From Strongylocentrotus purpuratus (Eukaryota; Echinodermata; Echinoidea; Camarodonta; Strongylocentrotidae): a stretch of DNA of 64,000 bases. The notes beneath the pieces were generated by a model. The model had not been told where the DNA came from. It was given only the letters and a program-made list of their open reading frames with translations, and searched no databases. Position 1 is the stretch's first letter, and each line of letters begins with the position of its first letter. A program made the position numbers and the translations under genes. This document shows, in pieces, positions 11,901 through 24,977 of the stretch. The DNA lies in assembly GCF_000002235.5 (NCBI RefSeq), contig NW_022145612.1:22245147-22309146 (forward strand). The letters run 5' to 3'.

Positions 11901-14900
11901 ACAAATAATCAGATACATGTAGATTGTATCAGATGTCTTTGAAAAGAATGAAACAATACTTAAATCACATCTCATTTGAATCTATATCATTCTATTTTAA
12001 TATGATTGCTGTAAATCGAACTGACTTAAACAAGGAAGTAGACACAAAATTATTCATGATTTTTATATGTTCCTCAATTACCGTTTCAAACCTTTACTCA
12101 ATTTTTTCCCCTCTCTTTTGTTCAAACAAGCTAAACGAAACTATAGATATTGCACAGTGCCTAGAATACATGTCATTGAAGATACTTCATGTAGTACTTT
12201 GCCCTTCTTACCCGGCTCTGTAAGAGAGCAATATTCCATTTACTGATATGATAGCCCTTTGGTGTACCTGATGAGATGCAGCGTGAGATAATATATTGTG
12301 TCAATAGCATGTATCGCTATTGTACACATACATTCATTTTGTTTCATTTCATTGTTGACATAGATATCCATACCTTAATGAAAATGCAACACCTTTGAAC
12401 GGGACTCTAAAAATTGATGAAAGAACTCTGTGATAACAAAATTGTAAATGCTGACCTTTAGCAGATGCAGTGAAATAGTTAATGTATCTCAATGATTACT
12501 TGCAAATCAGCACTATACCTTTTGAATGGATCTGATCAATATGTAATTGATAACATTTGGTAGCTCCAGATTATAAGGTAATATTTGGAGTATTTGCTAT
12601 CAATTAAAGATACAAAAATAAATGTTACTCCATAACCTCATTATTTGAAAGAAGAAGAAAAGCTATTCATGATAAAGTAAGATATTGGATCAGGGTGTAA
12701 GGGCAGTCTGATAAACATGGATAGTAGATACTGGTAGTCACTTTGTGTGAAGCATATAGCATTTCTATTGTCCTACTAATTTGCCAATGAATACTGGAGG
12801 TTTTTGCCAGTGTTTTATTGGATATTAGTGGAGTACAGACATGTCATAATTGTCATAATGAAGGAAGAAGACGTAACAAAAACGAAAGAGATCATTAACA
12901 AGATTAGGGGATTTACTGTGCATGTATAGACTTCCCTTTTGCTAAAATATTCTATGAATGCCTGCCAGCTTTACAACTATATACACTACATGGACATATT
13001 TGTACACTTTCCTTTCAAATGTAAAACATCAAAATTATTGTTCGTTAGTTGTTCTTTGTGTGTTTGAGTTGGAGTGGTATTTTGATACCTCTTGTGTAAT
13101 ATACAGAGTGTAGAGAACAAGGAAATGATATGATTGAATATAATGAGGAATGTTTGCCCTTTGCTCCATAGAGAAAGAAAATAGCCTATGGCGTTGGGCT
13201 AGAATTCTGACAAGACATTGCACTTTTGGTAAAAAGAATAGAATTATGAAGCCTGGGCTTTGTATAGAGTACAAAGACCTTTTAGCATTCATTGGCAAAG
13301 TATACCGGTACATTGTTGCCCCATGAATAAATTCAAGTGTGTGACATTTTATCAGGAATTCAGGATATAGTGAGTTGGGTGGCAGGAGAGGAAAGACAGG
13401 GAAGGGTTGAAATAGAAAGAGAGCAGTTAGAGGGAGAGAGAGGAAAAGAGGAGGGGGATACTCAAGAAATAATTTGGAGGAAAGGAAGAAATGTGCTTTT
13501 TTTACAGCAGGATCCTTTGTGCTGCATTTTCTTCTCTGAAGGAAATAACAATCTCATCATTTTTAAGGATACAGATGAACATTTTGCAATCATTAAAGTC
13601 AACATTGATTAAATCAATTCTACAATAAAGTAAGGTATTCAGTTGGATATAACTTGTTTGATGTATACATTTTAATTTCAGTATACACAGTATTAGACAT
13701 CAGTCTACATGTAGCTGTTGGTCTTCTGACTTTATTTGCGTCCCAGATATCCATATTGCCATTTCTGTATATGGTAACATATACCATGGCGATATTAAAC
13801 TGAAAGGAAATATGACATTTTTTTCCTTCATGGTACATCATATAGTATCTATACCAGGGTCTTTTAAGAAGTTGGTCAGCATGAATAATGTGATTTTGTG
13901 AGAGTCCCTTGACCTTTCTGGCACTTCTCATCCATCCGATGGCAAATGGCTGCTGGGGTAGGGAGGATGGAGGGTGGGGGGGGGGGGTCCATGATGTTAA
14001 TCCTGTCTCCCTGATCACAGCCATTCAAAGCCAGTGTGGTGTTAGCTGCAGGCTGGATGAGTGATGAATGCTAGATGTGCAAGTGGAAATGGAACTGCTC
14101 ATCACCATCCAGCTCTAGCAGCTAGTGCGACTCTCTGGCACAATACCAGATCTGCATAACATGGAAATGAATACATGGGACTGGAGGGCAATTATAGTGT
14201 GATTAGGATGTATGATATACCAAGTTGCTACTTGTTTGTGACTGGTAAGTATATGGCTGAAAACTGGAGTACGTATGTGACCATATGGAAAGGAGAGCGT
14301 ATTCGTGTGATTTATTTATTGTCTGGGTAACGCCATTATCGTCATCCATAATACAGTATGTGGCCTGTTTTAGTTAATACTTTATTTACTTGTACTTGAT
14401 CTAGGCCAACTGTATTTTATCTGTGCCGTGTGACAACCTATTTTTCTTTATTTTTTCACTGAAGATTGTCCACATTTGCAGTTTCGAACAAATTGTAAAT
14501 GTGGTCTTATTAGAGTGGAATCTTAACAAGTTTGGAAATATATGACCTATGATAATGTTCCATAATTTGCAATAAAAATTTGTGTTTCCTAAAATAAATT
14601 ATCTAGACCTTTGTATTAATCTAAATTAATGGACAATCTTAAATTTCACATAGATATATATTGATATTTTACAAGATCGATATGTGTTTGAATTTGAATC
14701 TACAATATTTTTTCAGTCGCTCTTTGATTTATATGTACACGATTAGATTTACAGATCATATTTCATACTCAAGATGTTAGTGTTTGCTAAGACAGATTCT
14801 AATTGGATTGCTTTATTGCAATAGTGATAGAGGTTGCCTCCTTTATTGCAGAAACATTTTTTAATAATTTCTATAGAAATGAATTTTGTAGTAAAAATGC

Positions 14901-17900
14901 AGTCACAGTCTGGAAAATCCATTTGGTTAATTTACATTTTCTATTGGATCTGTGTAATTTTTTTGCTGAGAAAAAAAAGGGTGATCCTTGGCTTACATAA
15001 GAAGTATCTGATAGAAGTAATCTAATGCTAGACTGTAATCTGCCCATGCCAGAAACCAAATTTCACACTTAACGTGATCCAGGTGGCCATGAACTTTCCT
15101 CAAAATCTAATTTGTCAAATTATGAAGAAGCAGTGTAGATTTGATGCATCAGATCACTGCACAGTATGAGTGTATGAGGAGGCTGAGGAGGCTGAGGCTG
15201 AGCATCTACTATATACCGGTAGTTCACAGTATCTATTAAAATCTTGGCAATCTTTGTTAGGATTTTAAAATCTATGGACAGGTCTCAAGATTGTTGAAAA
15301 TACACTTGCTAATTAAATGAAATACATACTTCCTCTCAATTTTATGTAGCCTGTTATCTGATTTCCTTTTTCAATTCTTACACGTCAGGTGGTTTAATGT
15401 TGTTCCTGATACATTAAATGTATCTGCATTTACCTATATCTTTTTGTCATTAGATCTGTGTCATGTCTTGCAACTAAATGTTTGCTTATAAATGTATAAA
15501 ATACTGTTTATCTTTAATGCGTTACACACTGCATCGCTAGATGTCTTAGCTTTGGAGAAACTGTCTAAAAAGTAAACGACTATCTTCTGGAGATGTTGAT
15601 GTATTGAGTAGTTGAGTTTAATAAATCGGGATTCATCCTGCATTATATACTGTGATGACAAAAAAGAGCAACATAGATAAGTTTGTCAATGTTGCAGAAG
15701 AGACTATTATGTATTGACAAAAAAAATAGAGACATCAGTCATTTTCAATACCCCTTAGAAAAAATACCCACCACAATATCAAAATTCTTTGTTGTGAATA
15801 TATGTTGTCTTTCGTTAATCTACGGGCAGCATTCTTGTTGTACATGTACAATGTACCTGTATATGCATGCATCAAATTGATGAGGGTCTGTAATGATAGA
15901 AAAATTGACTTGGCTTTCAGCTCACATATAGGCTATGTCATAGAGAGCACCTCCATGAAGGTCAAATGTAACGACTTCAAGGCAACCTAATTTCTGGTAC
16001 TCTCTTGGGTTGCCCCATGCCCTACCAACCACTTGGCCATTTTGACACGCATGAGTGCACTTGACAAGCATTATTGTTCCATCATTGAACCGCATCCAAT
16101 GTCCTCTTCTCCTTTCATCCTTACATCCCGTACTATCCCTTATTGTGGCGGCTAGCTAGCCAGCCATCTGTCTTTCTCATATTCACCAAGTCAAATTTCA
16201 TCTCGTCTCCCTGTCTACTTGATGTGGTGAGCATATGCCAGTGTCGTGTCTGGGTTTGCATTCTCTCGTCATGTACATGAAAGCTTTCCCATCTCACCTG
16301 CATGTTGAGTTGTTGTTAGCAGGTATGGAATTACATGGACGGTGTTGTTTGGCGATGTGTGCTATGCATGCTTCATGAAGATTGTAAAAGTGCATTGATA
16401 TTAACATTGAAAGGTGTTCTTCAATATGATTTGAAATATAAAGCTGGCAGTGGATTTCTTTTCATACCTTAATATTTTCCCATTAGGAGTAAATATCCCC
16501 TATAATAAACTGAAGATCTTTCCAAATTATCATTGGATGGTAATTTTACAGTTGAGTGTCAACCCATGATTCTTTTGATGGATTCCGTTTTTCTGGCATC
16601 TCATTGAAATGCAGATTAGTTCCATCAGGTTTACAAGATACTCAAATGATATGAGATTTTAAAGAAAATGTTTTGCCAATTATTCATTCTATTGAAAACT
16701 AATGTATGGCATTGACACCTCATTTTAATGGCAGAGCCAGTTGTGATTATGTTTTCATTTCATGTTTTGAATATGGCTTTAAATTGTAATAAAGTTTCAA
16801 GGCTGATCATGAATCCCCAGATTTCCAAGAATTTTATTTTCATTCATTTTTTTGAATTGATGAAAAACTGATTTTGTTTTTCCTTCTGAAATATTACTTC
16901 CTCATTTTTAATTATTTTATTATGAAATTGAATACTATCTCATCATATTTTTAGTATTTACTTGACATGTATACAGTCATTATATTCTAAATAATCTCAG
17001 GTTTGAAGGTATATTTGAGCAAACTAATTCTAGATTACTGTGATCCCTTTGAAGTAGATATATGATTATTAAGCAAATCTGTAGCAATGCCTTTAAAAAC
17101 ATTATCAGGACCATAACAAAAATTAAGTACAATCAAAAGAATATGGGATGAACATATAGTAAGATATGGGATGCCTGCTTTTTCACGCTATTTATAATCC
17201 CCTTGGTGTACATTGTGCATGTGCATGCATGTACTTTGATAAAAAGAGACTATACAGTTTATGTAATAAATTTGACTTCATATGCAGTCAGTGAATGATT
17301 TCCATTCTGAAAGCCCATCTGACTGATCGAAGGTGTCATCCCAGCTTAGGAAGCATTCTAAATAAAGTATCAATCTTGATGTATACACACGCAGCGATCC
17401 TCCCTTGCTCGCCACAACAACAGTGTATTAGGGCCGGGGAGTGGGAGTGTGCATGTGCCTCTACTGTACTGTATATCGCTGAAGATCATGAACGATGATC
17501 ATTTGAGTGACGTAATGTGATACCACTACGAGGCACGTTTGACATTTGCAATTCCGCCAGAGCTTCATGCCTCTTTAGAGAGACACAACCATGCAAATAA
17601 AGATGGAGTATGCCTCTATCCTGCCCCCTTTCTTCTCCCTCTTTCTCTCAATTTTAATATATTTGTTACCTTTTGTCATGCAAGCAGAGAATAGTCAGAT
17701 GATATTGACCAGTCAATAGTGCTTATTATCTAGGTTTGAGTACTGAATGCATATTGCATCACAATCTTATTGTGTGTACCGGTATGATTAGCTTGTGAAG
17801 GTCGTTGTATTTTATTTGATTCATTACATGTATAGACCTATTCATTTGAAATACAGCGCAATAAAGCGTACATAGATTTTAGGATCAAGTTCTTTTATTT

Positions 17901-18837
17901 CTCATCACTAAAATGGTAAGATTCAACGTTTAACCTTCCAATCCATCGTATACAGTTAACAACTAAATTGTTCATACCCTAACCAAGTTTTGTAATTCTG
18001 TGAAAAATTGATTTGTCCCAAAATAAAATGTGAATGTTCAAATTCAGCATCAATCAGGGACTTAATTTAGGCAAAGAATGGGAGATAATTTTTTAACAGG
18101 TATTTCAACATCTCCATAAGATTTAATCCATATTGAATAATGCTTAATTTCATAAACCATAAAATTGTTTATACCACATGAATGGATTATTTGGACTACC
18201 GGTACTCCGAAATAATTCTTAAAAGAAAAGCACCCTTGCATGATTTGCAGGATAGAGTAGAGAAAGAATCAAGTTATACAATCCATGCTGGCACATTTCT
18301 GAGGTTTCCAGCAAAGCTTCTGTGTGCACATACATGAGAGCTGAATACACACAACATGACTTCATCGAGATATTGGTGAATTTACAATGAGCCAAAATCA
18401 AAGCATTATTTTCCAAATAATACTCAACCACAGCTATGTACATTATCCTTATAGATTGTTTTACTGAGCAAGCATAATTTGATCTCCTTTCGTAAAAATT
18501 GTCATTTTTCTTATTTAAGTGCAATGTAGTGTTACAGTGATATCTATTTTATTTTTAGATGGATTGGCCAATATGCACATGCTGGGTTCAGTCATGAGCT
18601 TCAATGTATAATATTGGTGCAAAACATGTCCATTGTGGCAGTGGGGCACAACTATTTCAAGTGAAACATTTCCTCTTACCTCTATATTTGTTTAGGTTCT
18701 GTAATAACCCGCTCAAACTTCTGAAATTATGATTAAATGTATGATATGGTTTTTGAAGTTAAGATTACTGTTGTTTTCTTGCTATCACAAGAAATTAATA
18801 AAAGAAAATGTGATTGTAACATGATATCAAATGAGAT
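8952..18837. other. Long non-coding block without a supported gene
   Basis: No exon, RNA gene or well-defined transposon was found. Simple sequence includes GA at about 11540-11566, an A run at 10353-10368 and a G run near 13977-13987. Three stretches are less AT-rich and keep CpG sites: about 11220-11480, 16000-16330 and 17290-17640. The last has a CRE-like TGACGTAA at 17508-17515 and an octamer ATGCAAAT at 17591-17598. They are candidates for regulatory elements or unrecognised upstream exons, but this is inference from composition only. TACCGGTA occurs at about 13306, 15215, 17779 and 18198. Confidence 0.45.
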
Positions 18838-19043
18838 CAAAATACCTAACCCATGGTTTGAAAATTAGCGCAAAATAAGCGTACCTTGCCTTGCGCTCGT
18901 CTAATATTGGATTTCTGACTTGTGTCACGCTTATTTTACGCTTATCTTAAACCATGGGTTAATGAGGGTTTAAACTATGGGTCGAATCTAAACCTCCTTT
19001 GTGAATTCGAGCCATAGGGTTTAGTTGGGGTTTTGGTATTTTG
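18838..19043. repeat. Foldback repeat, AACCATGG type, copy 1
   Basis: Outer ends CAAAATACC (18838-18846) and GGTATTTTG (19035-19043) are exact reverse complements. Inside, ACCCATGGTTT near 18849 and AAACCATGGGTT near 18949-18960 face each other, and AAAATAAGCGT near 18872 faces ACGCTTATTTT near 18928. Sequence just to the right (to about 19190) resembles 53480-53600, including a shared GGAGC..TTGTTGC phrase. ACCTCCTTTGTGAA near 19001 recurs inverted near 52900. This fits a dispersed MITE-like family with at least two copies here. Confidence 0.7.
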
Positions 19044-19252
19044 TACCTGGTTTAGGTTAATGTTAGGACAAAATACAGTGTTGGGTCCAAGGTGAAAGTG
19101 AAAGTTAGGAATTGGTTAGTGTAGGAAATTCGACCATGGAGCATTGTTGCCAGAGTGTATGATGTAGAACTGATATTGAAGCTTGGTGTGAACAGTGGGT
19201 AATTGTGTTATCACTGCGTTGACAGGCACTCTTGAAGATTAGGCTTGGAAGA

Positions 19253-19270
19253 GACCTCTCTCTCTCTGTC

Positions 19271-19308
<38 letters not shown>
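19253..19308. repeat. (CT)n microsatellite
   Basis: Nearly pure CT with three interruptions. Overlapping open frames on both strands are low-complexity artefacts. Confidence 0.95.
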
Positions 19309-20817
19309 GCTCCCATGCATGCTTCATATCAACAGTCCCTTGCCCCACCATTCTTAAAGTGTGCCAGCTGTGTACGATCGTGATGCTGGGCTTATTGAGT
19401 ATATCCAGGCCACTTAACATACATGAATTAATATCTAGATCTATATCATGGCTTTAAGTATGTACCATATGTGAATAATAGCAAGCATTGAGCTAAAATC
19501 GGCCTCTGATTTCATCAGATTTGCATCTGAAGTAATGATGATTATTTGAAATTTGAGGATATGGTTTTTAATATTCTTAGATCCTATCATCATACTTTTT
19601 ATATTTTTTACAAATGATTACAAATTGTTCTTCAAAAAAATGGATATAATAATTTTGTTTTCTCCAACAAGTAGCTGATTGATTCAGTGCAACTACTTTT
19701 AAATCTTATTGTGGAGGGCTTTCTTGTTTCGAAGAGCCATTTCACTAAGAGCCTTTTAACTTTTGAAGTACATGTACAAATCATCCAAAGTAAGGAATAA
19801 GAAACCAGATAAAATTTTCTTTATTTTCAAAGCTTGTTAAGTCAGTACTCAACTGGTATTTTATATCTCTCAAATGGATATTGTAGGTACTTATAGTTTA
19901 CAATGGTTACAAAAAAGTGAAGTGCCATTTGTATATCATCAAATCAAGATCACATTTTTATGAGCTCATTACGTATCACATATTTGAGAGTGATGGGTAA
20001 TAGTATGTTGCAAGCATTTGTAATGCTTGCTTAACTCATGAGCCAATGTGCCTACAATTGAATTTTAATGATTTGTTTGACCGGTCGGAGCTCAATTGAA
20101 ACCTCGTTTAGAGAGATGGGATGTTTCGAATTTTTGCACTTCACCATTTGCCATTTCATACCAAATTAATTAGGTCATATTTACTTAGTGAATAGGGCTG
20201 TGTATAGATGATTTATTATTTCATTGTCTAGTCCCCCTTTAAAGTGCTATACCATGAGTGATGCCATCATTGAATATTGGAGAATTGTGTACAATGTAGC
20301 ATTCTTTGCAACTCTCCTGGCACCATTGATTAAATTGTGATGCTAATTGGATAGGAGGGGCTTGGCATAAATGGTGATATTTACACGTTTCCTGCAGTTA
20401 AAATTGTATTATAGACTTAATACTCCTCCCACACAATGCTTGATCAATCCAGAAATACATAAATTAGATTTTTATGAATACCATATGATATTCCTGTGCA
20501 AGATGGTCGTAATAACTGTTTGTGTGTATCTCTACTGTAAAGTACCTCTTAAGAGAGAGATCGAGAGATCGAGAGATCGAGGTCAGTTGCTGTGCCTGAA
20601 TATTTTAAGTTTGTTTGCTTTAGGTGCAGTAAAAAGCAAATAGCAGCTATCGCCTTGCAACATTTATATTTGGATTGAAATCTTCTAAAAACAAAGTAGA
20701 CATTGGGTTTTTGGTGTATCTTTCAATTAGTGAATTAGGAATAACTGTATTTTTATTTTCCTTGTTAGCATTTACTGTAATGTAGTTCAAGTATTCCATG
20801 TGGCCATGCGCCTTGTA
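19309..20817. other. Non-coding; short 10-bp tandem repeat
   Basis: No gene is supported. The only structure is about three units of GAGAGATCGA at roughly 20555-20582. Confidence 0.5.
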
Positions 20818-21100
20818 GAGGTGTTATGGTCTAATGGGTACATCTTCGAACTATGGATCACATGGTTGGCAGTTTAAATCCCACTGCGGCACTAATGTCC
20901 TTTGGCAAAGCATTAATCTGCCTTAACCACTCTCCACCCAGGTGATTAAATGAGTACATGGTAGGAAGAAGTTCCTTGAATGCCAGAGCGCCTTATCAGG
21001 GCCGCTCAGCTAATGCAGGGGTAATAGTAGTACAGCGATTAGAAACATTAATGTTAAGTGCTGTACAAATGTTACCATCATCATCAGCAGCATAATCATT
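20818..21100 (+). repeat. tRNA-derived SINE, family A, copy 2 (diverged)
   Basis: An A-box-like TTATGGTCTAATGGG and a decayed B box AGTTTAAATCCC (near 20872) lie at tRNA-like spacing. The following GGCAAAGCATTAATCTGCC and CCACTCTCCACCCA match the body of the 2228 copy (GGCAAGGCATTAATCT and CCACTCTATACCCA). The 3' part (GCGATTAGAAACATTAATG, then AAGTGCTGTACAAATG) matches the 3' domain of that copy, and the tail here is (CAT)n-like. Divergence between copies points to an old insertion. Confidence 0.75.
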
Positions 21101-21961
21101 GTACTTTGATGCTGGCTTAAATTCCTATGGATAGTGAGGAATTCAGACAGAATAAAAATGTGGATAAAGGTAGTGTATTATGTATAGACTAAAGTAAAAG
21201 ATCATGATCATAGTTTAATGTTACCTGTGTTGTGTAACTGCCCCAGTTACATGCATGGGTTAAAATATATATTCCTTAATTCCTAAAGAAGAGCAAAATA
21301 TTAAAACTTGGGATGAGAGGTAGGTTGGGCCTAGTATTGATTGGCAGGTTAGTGAGGTTGCCATTGAATTTTCAAGCGGCTGGAATTCTTGCCACATGGT
21401 GCTGCTTGTTGTTGGTGTTTTTCCAATACTATTAAGTAAATACAGACACGTATTTCAATAATTGTTGCTTGAGGGATGGGGAACATTGGCCTTGGGACGA
21501 GTTTGGATCAATCAGAATCGAGTTTGATCTCCCAAATGCCTGAATAATTGCCTGGGAAGAATCAATGGATTAGCTCAAATTGTTATATAGGAAAGGCATG
21601 TGAATTAGAAACCATGCATATAATCACACATTGCCTATTTGCCACCGCAGTAGGAGAAGGCAAATAATAATATATTTAAGTTGGAAGCATGAATCAATTA
21701 TTGGTAATATATTATTTTTATATGAGAGTTTGGCTGAATTTTTCACATTTTAAAGCTTCATTTGTTTTGCCATGTGCATAAGATCACCCTGTAGCATCAT
21801 TCTGCTCTCTTATTCTCTATCTCTCTGTCGCTATTTCTATCTTCTATTTACATGTTTTTCTGTACTTCTTCTCCATCGAGCGTTGCCTGTTTTAAAGGAA
21901 AAATAGCAGTAGGCTCTTTACAAATTATGTAAATGAAGGACATAGTAAATTCTGTTCAGCC

Positions 21962-21997
<36 letters not shown>

Positions 21998-24059
21998 TAC
22001 TGATTTGTTCATTTGAAATTCAACTCTATTAGACCTTCAAATCCAAAAGACTTTACCTTGAACCCAAAAAGGTTTCAGGGATCCTGTAGGTAATCATATG
22101 TTAAAAAATGCAATACTGTGAACAAACTGGTACTCGGTCTCTTAAAATGATCAAATTAAAATTAGTTAGTGAGCAAATTTTATAGGGTGTTATAAAAGGT
22201 ATTACATTGACTGGTAGATACAAGTAATTTGCTCCCACAGTAACACTGTTTGTAAAATTTGCAAATATTTGCAAAAAATGTATGTTACAATCTTTAGTAG
22301 ATGTAGACTCAGTATGTGATACAGCAAGATAAACATGTATGGACTTACAGAATTTGGGTAAAAACAAATTCTTATGAAAATGAGGAAAAGTGGGGGGAGT
22401 GAATTAAAGAGGGCATAGGGAAATTTAATTTATGCAGGGAGGGGGCAATGGGCCAGTGGCATAAAGTTTGAATGAGTGTGAAATCTGGAGCTGATAGCCT
22501 GAGAGAGAGAGAGAGATGTGAGAGTGTTGCATGTTTTTTTCAAATCCAACCATGCGCTATACATTTAACAAGATTATGGGCTTAAAATTTACATTGAATA
22601 CATCAGGAGATTAGCCTAATTCATTGAGAAATCTAATTTGTGAGAACACCATGACTATTTTTGGAAACCTGGTGGGCCACAAAGGCCTACATGTTTAATC
22701 ATCATGCAGCTATTAGCATACATGCAGCTTCTTCACATAGTGCTTGCAATCTGAACACAATCATGAGCTATCCTCTACCACGTTCACACTGTTTTATTTA
22801 ATGTAGTGTAAGCTACAAGTTGCACACTTTGTGTGAATGCAGCCCTCTGCTCTGCTATTCATCACCTCCCTGGGTCACACACCCATCTCATCAGCCATTG
22901 CCACGTGTAAGCCTGTGTGTGCGTGAGAGTGCCGAGGTGTTGGGGACCCTAATTGACCAATCAAGTGCCACTGCCTGTGGAATGACCCCTCCCATTTACC
23001 CATCCCTTGGAATGATGAGCGGCTAACTGTACTAGGGATCAGGGATGAGAAGAGATGCATTAACCTGGAGTTCATGCACTCCAAAAAGGAAAAATCAGAG
23101 AGTTTTATGGAGCTGTGTGCCACTTAAACCTGTCTGTCACCTCAGTACTGAAGATTTTTTTTTTCTCCATCTATGTGTACAGTACTCCTTTTACATACAA
23201 ATTTACACAGAATTTAATTGAATTTATGAATTGGAGCTACAGTACTTCTGTAATGTTGTCATAATTTTTGATTTCTTATAATTTGTTTCTTTCTTTGAAA
23301 ACATGTGAGATCGATATACATTCACATTCAAGTACGAAAACAACATTGTAGACCATTTTTGTTAGTGAATATACCACTATAGATATGCACCATGATGAAG
23401 GCAAAAATTGTAGAACTATGTTGCCACTCCCACCATTTATATTAGACAAATAAACAATATAAAAATATTAAATGCCAACACTATTGTTCATGCTCAATCA
23501 TTCTCTCAGTTTTTTTTTCTTCTTTGTCATTTCCTTTTAAACATACATGTATTTACTATACCTGTCCTTGATTCCATTCACTTATAACATACATGCATAC
23601 ATGTTTCAATTTTACGAAGGGCATATATAGAGACCAGTAAAGTGCATGCTATTTTCTTAATTTGATGTAACCTTATTCTATGCAGGCTTGATAATGGGGG
23701 GTCTCTTTCCAATATCCGGCTTGTTTGAAAATGTTTTAATATCATCACTCCTTTTAATAACAATTTTGATTATGATGATAATTTGACTTTTGAAGTACAC
23801 ATACATGTACATGTAAAAGACTCTAACAAAAGACATGGATGGTTTGTTACACAAGCAGATAATGGAACATTTGCTTTGTAGTATATACAGTTTCTGGAGT
23901 AATGCATACTTGCTTTAACTTGTTTTGCTATCATATATGTTTTTTATTGATGTTTATTGTATTGAAACATGGTGGTTTGTACAATTTCATCATTTTCTTT
24001 AACCACAGTTTACTCATGATGTTCTATAGTTTATTGTTTTGAAAGAGAATGGTGCATAT
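21101..24059. other. Non-coding; AT microsatellite and one CpG-bearing island
   Basis: An (AT)n run lies at 21965-21992 and a short GA run near 22501-22516. About 22815-23130 is clearly less AT-rich, with short open frames on both strands that have no recognisable product. Possible splice-like ends there do not join the visible gene in a way I can defend. The rest is AT-rich. Confidence 0.45.
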
Positions 24060-24977
24060 ATTAAAATCAGGCGCGTAGCCAGGGGGGGGCGGTGGGGGCA
24101 GTCGCCCCCCCCAAAACGCCGGCCAAAAAAAAAAAAGAGAGAGAAAGAGGAGAAGAAAAAAAAGGAAGACGTAGGAAGAAAAAGGGAAGAGGAGTCGAGA
24201 ACGGTACAACGAATCGTCAAAGCTTCCGCGCTTCGCGCGGGAAGGGGGGAACTGAGTTCAAATTTAGGATTAAGGGTCGGGAAAGGTACAACGAATCATC
24301 TTCTTTCTCTAATAATTTAATGAAACGTCAAAACTTCGCACGAGAGGGGGGGGGGGGGGAACAGACTTCAGACAATGATTAAGGGTCGGGAAAGGAACAA
24401 CGAATCGTCTTCTTTCTCTAATAATTAAATGAAACGTCAAAACTTCGCACGAGAGGGGGGGGGGGGAACAGAATTCAGACAAGGATTTAGAGTCGAGAAA
24501 GGTACAACGAATCGTCTTCTTTCTCTAACAATTTAATAAAACGTCAAAGCTTCGCGTGAGAGGGGGGAGGGACTAAATTCAGACAAGGATTCAGTCGAGA
24601 AAGGGACAACGAATCGTCATCTTTCAAAGCTTCCGCGCTTCGCGCGGGAAGGAGACTGAGTACAGATAAGGATTAAGAGTCGGGAAATTAGGTACAACGA
24701 ATCGTTTCTTTTCTCTAATATTTTAATGAAACGTCAAAGCTTCGCGCGAGAGGGGGGAGGGACTGAATTCAGACAAGGATTATGAGTCGTGCAGGGTACA
24801 ACGAATCGTCTTCTTTCAAAGCTTCTGCGCTTCGCGCGGGAGGGGGGAAACTCCCCCCTCCCTGCACCCACCCCCCTAGGGAGCGCGCTTCGCGCGCTCT
24901 TTAAGTGATTCGCACGCTTCACGTGCTCACTACCGCCCCCCCTAAAATGAAATCCTGGCTACGCGCTTGATTAAAAT
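24060..24977. mobile_element. hAT-like non-autonomous DNA transposon with 8-bp target duplication
   Basis: The element proper is 24068-24969. Its ends are CAGGCGCGTAGCCAGG and, inverted, CCTGGCTACGCGCTTG, matching except for one base. It is flanked by a perfect 8-bp direct repeat ATTAAAAT at 24060-24067 and 24970-24977. An 8-bp duplication with CA..TG ends is the signature of hAT transposons. It encodes no transposase. The inside is strikingly GC-rich compared with its surroundings. It holds about seven imperfect units of roughly 82-109 bases that begin with GG(T/A)ACAACGAATCGTC-type sequence (24203, 24285, 24394, 24501, 24603, 24691, 24795). Short GCGCTTCGCGC hairpins lie in some units. The intact flanks suggest a fairly young insertion. 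Confidence 0.92.

Noticed and set aside
13620-14024. 134-codon minus-strand open frame
   Set aside because: No recognisable domain; starts in a G-run region and has no splice or promoter context.
24039-24382. Lys/Arg/Glu-rich open frames
   Set aside because: They lie in the purine-rich interior of the hAT-like element.
24203-24840. Regularly spaced repeats resembling a CRISPR array
   Set aside because: Units are about 82-109 bases and similar throughout, with no unique spacers; this is a minisatellite inside a transposon.
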